A DNA stretch of 7,971 nt. Source: Campylobacteraceae bacterium. Lineage in GTDB: Bacteria > Campylobacterota > Campylobacteria > Campylobacterales > Sulfurospirillaceae. The first letter of the stretch is position 1, and each line of letters starts with the position of its first letter. The position numbers and the translations under genes were made by a program. The stretch lies in NCBI GenBank assembly GCA_027013265.1, contig JALUXQ010000189.1, positions 1-7,971 on the forward strand, read 5' to 3'. This document shows, piece by piece, positions 1 through 5,087 of this stretch. The notes beneath the pieces are model-generated. The model was not told where the DNA came from. It did no database searches and saw nothing but the letters and a program-made list of their open reading frames with translations.

Positions 1-314
1 TGACGATGGTTCATGAAGCCATGATACTTGATTTGAGTGGTTTTTATCTGATGCTTATAGAGAGTGCAGGGAGTGTCAAATTTATGATATTTGCCTCGAT
101 GTTTGCATCTTTGTTTATGCCATTTGGTTTAAATCTACCAACCGCTTTGGCTGTGTTGGTTTTTGTGTTGAAACTGTTTTTTATAGCAACCTTAGTTGCG
201 CTATTGGAGGTAAATACTGCAAAACTAAGACTGTTTAAAGTGCCAGATTTGTTAGGAATTGCAATAGTTTTTGCATTTTTATCATTGATAACATTTTATG
301 TGTTGGGGGCGTAG
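1..314 (+). CDS. hyfC: HyfC-like (NuoH/HycD family) membrane subunit, 3' end only
   Basis: This is the C-terminal part of the membrane anchor that links the peripheral redox arm to the ion-pumping membrane arm in group 4 hydrogenases and complex I. The reading frame is open to the window edge: base 3 starts a Thr codon before the first Met (base 6), and T-M-V-H-E-A-M-I-L lies inside the conserved loop of HyfC/NuoH proteins, usually written (T)M-x-HE-x-M-x-L-x-x-SG. The Met at base 6 is therefore internal, not the start. About 103 residues are visible. The Glu of the VHE motif is one of the conserved acidic loop residues near the interface with the large subunit. Two or three strongly hydrophobic segments follow (roughly bases 80-170, 150-205 and 240-310). 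The TAG stop ends at 314 and the next gene starts at 315 with no gap, which indicates one operon. Family assignment is firm; the exact subunit name follows the hydrogenase-4 convention. Confidence 0.85.
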   Translation, partial: TMVHEAMILDLSGFYLMLIESAGSVKFMIFASMFASLFMPFGLNLPTALAVLVFVLKLFFIATLVALLEVNTAKLRLFKVPDLLGIAIVFAFLSLITFYVLGA

Positions 315-908
315 ATGACAAGTTTTTTAATTGGACTCTTTTTAGCAACACTTATAACAGCACTCTTTACGATGAGACTATACAGACTCATACTCTGGTA
401 CTCGCTAAATTCACTCTCGTTGGCACTTTTGGCGATAACCATAGGCTACAATATAGACGACAATACGATGATAATAAGTGGAATTTTTACACTTATACTA
501 AAAGCCATGCTGATACCATATATACTAAAAAGAGTAAGTTTGAAGTTTGGGCTTTCAAGGCAGATAAGCCCAAATGTTGCAGTTCACTACTCCATCATAC
601 TCATTCCTGCGCTTCTGGTTTTTACATTTTATCTGGCTGAGCCTATCACAAATATGATAGCATCTAATACAAATTTCGTTGCTATTAGCATATCGGCTCT
701 GTTTTTGTCGCTTCTTCTTATGATAGAGCACAAAAATATAGCACCAAAGATTATCGGTTTTTTAATGATAGAAAATGCACTGTTTTTACTAGAAACTACG
801 GCAACAAGTGGAATGCCTATGTTGATTGAACTTGGCATATTTCTTGATTTGTTGATGGTGATAGTCATCATAAATCTTCTATTTAAACAAGAAGAGGAGG
901 TTGCGTAG
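315..908 (+). CDS. hyfE: HyfE-like membrane subunit (NuoK-like C-terminal region)
   Basis: This 197-residue, almost wholly hydrophobic inner-membrane protein has about six or seven membrane segments (roughly residues 4-20, 28-44, 53-73, 93-109, 121-137, 145-161, 168-189). The C-terminal third carries the NuoK-like pattern seen in HyfE: GFLMIEN with Glu153 inside a membrane helix, then PMLIELGIFLD with Glu172 and Asp178. In the family such buried acids belong to the ion-translocation path. A further buried Lys63 lies in ILKAMLIPYI. It is slightly shorter than E. coli HyfE (about 216 residues). The ATG directly follows the stop of hyfC, and a G-rich stretch at 304-308 could serve as the ribosome binding site. 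The gene ends with a 1-base overlap with hyfF. The order hyfC-hyfE-hyfF matches hydrogenase-4 and Ehr operons and supports the call. Confidence 0.85.
   Translation: MTSFLIGLFLATLITALFTMRLYRLILWYSLNSLSLALLAITIGYNIDDNTMIISGIFTLILKAMLIPYILKRVSLKFGLSRQISPNVAVHYSIILIPALLVFTFYLAEPITNMIASNTNFVAISISALFLSLLLMIEHKNIAPKIIGFLMIENALFLLETTATSGMPMLIELGIFLDLLMVIVIINLLFKQEEEVA
891..900 (+). promoter_or_regulatory. Strong Shine-Dalgarno supporting the GTG start of hyfF
   Basis: The purine run GAAGAGGAGG lies 7 bases before the GTG at 908, inside the last codons of hyfE. It is the strongest ribosome binding site in the window. It justifies choosing a GTG start rather than the next in-frame ATG (Met12 of the protein), which has no comparable site and would remove part of the first membrane helix. 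Confidence 0.75.
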
Positions 909-2320
909 TGATTTACCTTTTGGTTTTGCCAGCAGTTATTATGTTGATTTTATCATTTTGGAGTGTAAATAGATCAAAATACATCTTGCCTATAACTTCA
1001 CTATTGATACTGTTCCCATCTATAAAACTCTTTTTTCTTCCAAAACCATACAGTATCTGGGGAGATTATCTAGTAGCAGACGACTTGAGTGCATATATAA
1101 TGTTGGTCTCTTCTGTGGTGGCGATAGGAGTTACATTGGCAGTGAGTACTTTAGGGTTACATGTGAAGATAAGTGACGCTTCTTACTCAAGGTTTTACCG
1201 TTTTTTTGCCATATTTTGGATAGGTTTGACGCTGTCAATTATGGCAAACAATATGGGGATATATTGGATAGGATTGGAGACTGCAACCCTTAGTACGGTT
1301 TACATGATAAAGACAAATAGTACACCTTTGGCAAAAAAAGAGGCTTGGAACTACATGATTGTCGGAGCCATCGGTATATCTCTTATACTTTTTGGAATTA
1401 TACTGATATATGCAAGTGCAAAGCCAATCTTAGGTGAAGAGGCTATGATTTTCTCATCTTTATTAGAGCATGCCAAAGAGATAAAATCTCCATTTTTATT
1501 TGAAATCGGTTTTGCCATCACTTCTTTGGGGATGTTCATCAAGATGGGATTTTTCCCGATGAATTTATGGCTAGCAAATATAGAGAGAGCATCATTTTAC
1601 CCAGTTGCTGCACTTTTTAGCGGTATTTTAGAGAGTGCTGTTATCATAGGATTTTTCAGATTTAGTAAAATCGCTGTTGCTATAAATCCTCTACATGTTT
1701 TTTTATTTGTTTTCATCTATACCGTTTTGACTATTTTTATAGTCTCTTTTTTGATTTATCGTGCAAAAGATTTTATGAGACTTTTTTCACTTTCAGGTGT
1801 GGAACATATGGCGATAATAGCACTTTTTTGGGCAAGCGGAGGAGTTTTTGCAGCACTTTTGCACTTTGGAGCTCATGCATTTTTAAAGCCAGCCTTGTTT
1901 TTATCTACAGGAATTTTAGAGTCAAAAGGAAAATACAAAATAGCTGGAGCACTCAAAGGATATAGCGGTATCAAAGGAAAGGCTTTTTATTTTTTAACGA
2001 CACTATTTTTACTCGCTATCATCTCGCTACCTCCAAGTCCGATGTTTTTTTCTGAGCTTTATGGTTTTGGAGCCATGGTGGAAATCGCTAAAAAACATCA
2101 GCATCTACTTTTGATGATCGGGGCTATTGTTACTCTTTTAGTGCTTCTTTCTATCATTTTTTATAAGTTTGTGGAGGTTTATCAATCCATGAAATACGAG
2201 GGAAAAGAGGAGGCAAGAGTAGTATATGGCAATGAAGTTTTGGCACTTGTTATTTTTGCTCTGTCTTTAGTTTTGTTGATGACTCCTTGGAGTTTTGAAT
2301 TTTTAAGAGCCGTATCATGA
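908..2320 (+). CDS. hyfF: HyfF-like ion-translocating membrane subunit (NuoL/M/N family)
   Basis: A 470-residue polytopic inner-membrane protein of the proton-pumping NADH:quinone oxidoreductase / Mrp antiporter family, expected to carry ions across the membrane driven by the redox arm. Family landmarks appear in order: a membrane Glu124 in WIGLETATL (the NuoM Glu144 position), Lys212 in IKMGFFPMNLWL (the conserved pump Lys before the FPxxxWL stretch), a following ASFYPVAALFSGILES segment matching the APxPVSALLSG region, then H319-x-x-x-H323 and Lys327 in HFGAHAFLKPALF, and PPSPMFFSELYG near residue 378. The key charged residues are thus kept. It is a little shorter than E. coli HyfF (about 526 residues). 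It starts with GTG, shares 1 base with the end of hyfE, and ends in an ATGA junction where its stop overlaps the hyfG start. Family is certain; the assignment as HyfF rather than HyfB or HyfD rests mainly on gene order. Confidence 0.88.
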   Translation: MIYLLVLPAVIMLILSFWSVNRSKYILPITSLLILFPSIKLFFLPKPYSIWGDYLVADDLSAYIMLVSSVVAIGVTLAVSTLGLHVKISDASYSRFYRFFAIFWIGLTLSIMANNMGIYWIGLETATLSTVYMIKTNSTPLAKKEAWNYMIVGAIGISLILFGIILIYASAKPILGEEAMIFSSLLEHAKEIKSPFLFEIGFAITSLGMFIKMGFFPMNLWLANIERASFYPVAALFSGILESAVIIGFFRFSKIAVAINPLHVFLFVFIYTVLTIFIVSFLIYRAKDFMRLFSLSGVEHMAIIALFWASGGVFAALLHFGAHAFLKPALFLSTGILESKGKYKIAGALKGYSGIKGKAFYFLTTLFLLAIISLPPSPMFFSELYGFGAMVEIAKKHQHLLLMIGAIVTLLVLLSIIFYKFVEVYQSMKYEGKEEARVVYGNEVLALVIFALSLVLLMTPWSFEFLRAVS

Positions 2321-3699
2321 AACAAATAAAACAACACAGATTAATAGCTAGATTTGCTGTTGAAAATAGTGATAACTTCGAGGTGATAACTATTTTTGAT
2401 GATGAGATTCAAAGAGAGAAGCTGGATAAACAAAACCCAACTTTGATGTCTATTTCACCAAAATATACAACTGCAACTTGGTTTGAAAGAAAGATAAAAG
2501 ATGATTTTGGTATAAAAATTGAAGGTAGTTATGATAACAGGCCTCTCGTTCATCACGAAAGATTTCCAACACTCAACCCTCTTAGAAAAGATTTTCAAGA
2601 TAGAAGTTTGAAGTTTGATGATTTTACCCCTTACAAGTATGAAGTAGTAAAGGGTGAGGGTGTTTTTGAAGTAGCTGTTGGACCAGTACATGCTGGCATC
2701 ATAGAGCCAGGGCATTTTCAATTTTCACAAGAGGGAGAGAGGATACTACATCTAGATATTAGACATTTTTATACATACAGAGGCATAGAAAAATCACTTG
2801 AGAACACGAGTTTGCTAGAAGCTAGGGAGATGATTGAGCGAATAAGCGGAAATGAAAGCATAGCGTATCAGCTAGCTTGGTTTGATATCGTTTTGCAAGC
2901 TAGTGGAGTAGAGTATGATGAAAAGTTGAAGAAATATCACTGTTTGCTTTTGGAGCTAGAGAGAGTTATAGACCATTTGACTGATCTAGGTTTTATACCA
3001 AATGATGCTGGTTTTGGTGCGGCTTTATCATTTGCTTCTCAACTATCTGAAGATACAAGAGTGTTTTTAAAAGAGTTGTGTGGACATAGATTTGGTTTTG
3101 GAAGTGTTGGTTTTGAAGTAAAAGAGTATGATAAAGATAGGATTTTAGACTTTTTAAATGTTTTAGAAGAGAAAGTGAGATGGTTTGAAGATTGGATTGT
3201 CGATATTCCGTCTGTTTGGAGTAGGTTTGATACAACAGGAACACTAAACAAGCAAAAAGCTAAAAAATACGGAGTTCTCGGAGTTGTAGCAAGAGCTAGT
3301 GGAAAAAGAGTAGATACAAGAGACAATCTCTTTTATAAAAAGCATGGTTTTGTTTTGCAAAATGAGACAGTTGGAGATGTAGCATCTAGGTTTAAGCTAA
3401 GAATTAAAGAGATATATAACTCTATGCGTTTGATAAAAAATTTTATTGATGAGCCTTCTATGGTAAAAAAGCCTGTAAAATTTTGTGATGGCGAGTACAT
3501 GAGCTTCGTTGAGAGCTCTATTGGAGAGTTGTTTGTGTATGTAAAACTAAAAGATGGTGTAATTGATAGATTTTATGCAAGAGATCCTAGTTTTATAAAT
3601 TGGCAAGCACTATATCTTATGATGAAAAAAGATATCATCGCTGACTTTCCTCTTATCAATAAAAGCTGTGATTTAAGCTATGCAGGAAGTGATTTATGA
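2317..3699 (+). CDS. hyfG: HyfG/HycE-like large subunit lacking the NiFe cysteines (Ehr type)
   Basis: A 460-residue cytoplasm-facing subunit made of a NuoC-like domain (about residues 1-100; motif ATWFERKIKDDFGI at 53-66, then NRPLVHHERFP at 74-84) fused to a NuoD / NiFe-hydrogenase large-subunit domain (about 115-460; VGPVHAGIIEPGHF at 121-134 and YRGIEK at 154-159). In hydrogenases the domain binds NiFe with two CxxC pairs. Here the N-terminal pair position reads ERISGNESIAYQLA (174-187), with Ser177 and Glu180 in place of the cysteines. The C-terminal pair position reads CDLSYAGSDL (451-460), with Ser454 and Gly457. All four ligands are absent, so H2 chemistry is not expected. The protein ends right after this motif, with no extension for a maturation protease. 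This is the pattern of energy-converting-hydrogenase-related (Ehr) complexes. The gene overlaps hyfF and hyfI by 4 bases each. Family is certain; the substrate is unknown. Confidence 0.9.
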   Translation: MKQIKQHRLIARFAVENSDNFEVITIFDDEIQREKLDKQNPTLMSISPKYTTATWFERKIKDDFGIKIEGSYDNRPLVHHERFPTLNPLRKDFQDRSLKFDDFTPYKYEVVKGEGVFEVAVGPVHAGIIEPGHFQFSQEGERILHLDIRHFYTYRGIEKSLENTSLLEAREMIERISGNESIAYQLAWFDIVLQASGVEYDEKLKKYHCLLLELERVIDHLTDLGFIPNDAGFGAALSFASQLSEDTRVFLKELCGHRFGFGSVGFEVKEYDKDRILDFLNVLEEKVRWFEDWIVDIPSVWSRFDTTGTLNKQKAKKYGVLGVVARASGKRVDTRDNLFYKKHGFVLQNETVGDVASRFKLRIKEIYNSMRLIKNFIDEPSMVKKPVKFCDGEYMSFVESSIGELFVYVKLKDGVIDRFYARDPSFINWQALYLMMKKDIIADFPLINKSCDLSYAGSDL

Positions 3700-4205
3700 T
3701 AAAGTTTTGGCAAAGAAGAGTTGAAAATTCTATTGTTACTAGGCATTTGGAATTTGATAAAGATTTGGAAGATATAAAAAAAGAGTTGAAGAGTAAAATA
3801 GCCAAAAAATTTGCAGGAAGTTTAGCCATAAGGATGGTTAGTAGCGGAAGTTGCAATGCTTGTGAAGCCGAATGCAATGCCTTGTCAAATCCGTATTATG
3901 ATTTACAGAGGTTGGGTATCCATTTTGTAGCGAGCCCAAGACATGCTGATGTGATGCTGTTAAGTGGTGTGGTATCTGTTAATATGTACCACCATGTGCT
4001 AGAAGTTTATCATCAAATGCCCCAACCAGCATATATCATAACTCTTGGAGATTGCCCACTTTTAGAAGGTGTTTTTAAAGAAAATTTTGCCATAAAAGGC
4101 GCAGATTCTCTAAAATTACCAATATCTCACCATATACGCGGCTGTCCACCTGAGCCCAAAGAGATAATCAGGGGATTATTAGATTTTTTAGAGGATTTTA
4201 TGTAA
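3696..4205 (+). CDS. hyfI: HyfI/HycG-like small subunit (NuoB family), N2-type 4Fe-4S protein
   Basis: A 169-residue iron-sulfur subunit that would sit beside the large subunit and pass electrons through one 4Fe-4S cluster. The four expected ligands are present: Cys53 and Cys56 in GSCNACE, Cys120 in LGDCPL, and Cys150 in RGCPPEP. The first pair is spaced CxxC as in group 4 hydrogenases, not the tandem CC of complex I NuoB. An extra Cys60 follows closely. The stretch GIHFVASPRHADVMLLSG (74-91) is typical of HyfI/HycG. A charged N-terminal extension of about 40 residues precedes the core. The start overlaps the end of hyfG (ATGA), with AGGAAG at 3684-3689 as ribosome binding site, 6 bases upstream. 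The 3' end overlaps the convergent tyrA by 18 bases. No NuoI-like ferredoxin gene (HyfH) lies between hyfG and hyfI, unlike E. coli hyf. Confidence 0.9.
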   Translation: MIKFWQRRVENSIVTRHLEFDKDLEDIKKELKSKIAKKFAGSLAIRMVSSGSCNACEAECNALSNPYYDLQRLGIHFVASPRHADVMLLSGVVSVNMYHHVLEVYHQMPQPAYIITLGDCPLLEGVFKENFAIKGADSLKLPISHHIRGCPPEPKEIIRGLLDFLEDFM

Positions 4206-5015
4206 AGTGGTGGCATTTCCCATCCAATTTTCCAACTCTTCCCAATCCTCTTCTTCTATGATTTTTTTACATTTGCCTAGCTCGTTTTCAAAAAGTTCGA
4301 TTGAACTTAGAATATTTTTTCTATTTTGTTTAAATATATCTGTCCACATAAGAGGTGAACTTTTTGCGATTCTGCTCATGTCTTTAAAGCCACCACCTGC
4401 GAGTAAAAGTATGCTTTTTGGCTCCTCTTCGCCCATAACACTGTTTGCTAGTGCATAACTTAGAGCGTGCGGTAGATGAGATATAAAAGATGCATGTTTA
4501 TCATGCTCCTTTGCATCCATAAAAACTATCTTCATGCCTATGTGAGAAAATACCTGGATTGCTCTATTTTTATGATTATCGCCACTCTTGTCCATATTGC
4601 ACAAGACTACAACGCTATCATGATACAGATCTTCTATCGCGGCACTTGGACCAAATTTTTCAGTTCCAGTCATTGGGTGGGCAGGTATAAAGTTTTTTCG
4701 TATATCTTTTGGAGCAGAGTCGATTATTTTCTCTTTCGTGCTTCCTAGATCAACAATAGTCGTCTCTTTTGGTATATCTATGAGATTTTGCAAAACATCT
4801 ATTATGGCTTCAACAGGAATTGCTAAAAAAATCATATCGCATTTTTTGATTTCTGAAAAAGAGACTATATCATCTACTAATCCAAGCTTCAACGCCTCTT
4901 CACAGTGCGATAGATTGTGATCAAATCCACATACCTTAGATACAAATTTTATATGTTTTAGACTAAGACCTAACGACCCTCCCATAAGACCAAGTCCAAT
5001 TATTCCAACTCTCAT
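4188..5015 (-). CDS. tyrA: Prephenate dehydrogenase TyrA
   Basis: Cytosolic enzyme of tyrosine synthesis that oxidatively decarboxylates prephenate to 4-hydroxyphenylpyruvate using NAD(P)+. Counting from the chosen Met, the protein is 275 residues. It opens with a Rossmann nucleotide-binding fold (VGIIGLGLMGGSLG, GxGxxG). DLGSTK and AHPMTGTEKFGP (residues about 89-94 and 112-123) are the conserved prephenate-domain motifs. SHLPHALSYAL (about 179-189) holds the catalytic-region histidine pair. No chorismate mutase or ACT domain is fused. Two in-frame ATGs compete: 5021 and 5015. The AAGGG ribosome binding site directly abuts the first, leaving no spacing, but sits 6 bases before the second, and the family normally starts just before the Rossmann strand, so 5015 is chosen. 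The longer form would add only Met-Tyr. The gene is divergent from bamA and its 3' end overlaps hyfI antisense. Confidence 0.93.
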   Translation of the reverse strand: MRVGIIGLGLMGGSLGLSLKHIKFVSKVCGFDHNLSHCEEALKLGLVDDIVSFSEIKKCDMIFLAIPVEAIIDVLQNLIDIPKETTIVDLGSTKEKIIDSAPKDIRKNFIPAHPMTGTEKFGPSAAIEDLYHDSVVVLCNMDKSGDNHKNRAIQVFSHIGMKIVFMDAKEHDKHASFISHLPHALSYALANSVMGEEEPKSILLLAGGGFKDMSRIAKSSPLMWTDIFKQNRKNILSSIELFENELGKCKKIIEEEDWEELENWMGNATTLHKIL

Positions 5016-5021
5016 ATACAT

Positions 5022-5028
5022 CCCTTAA
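5022..5028 (-). promoter_or_regulatory. tyrA ribosome binding site (decides the start)
   Basis: On the - strand this reads TTAAGGG followed by ATGTAT and then ATG at 5015. The 6-base spacing to that ATG is identical to that of the bamA site (TTAAGGG, 6 bases, ATG), whereas the upstream ATG at 5021 touches the site directly. This favours 5015 as the start. Confidence 0.65.
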
Positions 5029-5048
5029 CAAATAATTAATTCCAAAAA

Positions 5049-5058
5049 TGGTATTATA
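5049..5058. promoter_or_regulatory. Overlapping divergent -10 elements for tyrA and bamA
   Basis: The only untranslated gap between tyrA and bamA is about 70 bases. On the - strand, 5058-5053 reads a perfect TATAAT, placing a tyrA start of transcription near 5046 and a leader of about 30 bases. On the + strand, 5049-5057 reads TGGTATTAT, an extended -10-like element (TGn then 5 of 6 matches), placing the bamA start near 5064 with a leader of about 24 bases. No good -35 box is seen at 16-18 bases on either strand, which is common for sigma-70 promoters in Campylobacterota. Transcription start points are inferred, not shown. Confidence 0.5.
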
Positions 5059-5074
5059 TCTTTTTTTATGACAA

Positions 5075-5081
5075 TTAAGGG
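5075..5081 (+). promoter_or_regulatory. bamA ribosome binding site
   Basis: TTAAGGG lies 6 bases before the bamA ATG at 5088. It matches the tyrA site in both sequence and spacing, and supports this start, which also begins a clear signal peptide. Confidence 0.65.
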
Positions 5082-5087
5082 TTTTTA

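Noticed and set aside
6..8. ATG as the start of a 102-residue membrane protein
   Set aside because: The Met lies within the conserved T-M-x-HE loop of HyfC/NuoH and the frame is open upstream.
2993..3326. Two long - strand open frames (83 and 95 residues) inside hyfG
   Set aside because: They are antisense to a strongly conserved domain, overlap each other in different frames, have low-complexity Leu/Gln/Ser-rich products and no ribosome binding site. They are by-products of hyfG codon use.
315..4205. Respiratory complex I (nuo) operon
   Set aside because: The CxxC spacing in the small subunit, the fused NuoC-NuoD, the HyfE-type protein and the gene order fit the hydrogenase-4/Ehr branch, not a nuo operon.
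4190..4251. Inverted repeat AGAGGATT / AATCCTCT as a terminator between hyfI and tyrA
   Set aside because: The arms are 8 bases but are separated by 46 bases, and the right arm reflects a Glu-rich stretch of tyrA. It looks like chance.
4207..4920. Three + strand open frames across tyrA
   Set aside because: They are antisense to clear TyrA motifs, their products resemble nothing known, and no start signals precede them.
5053..5074. TTGTCA on the - strand as a -35 box for tyrA
   Set aside because: It lies only 10 bases from the TATAAT, far short of the 16-18 bases needed.
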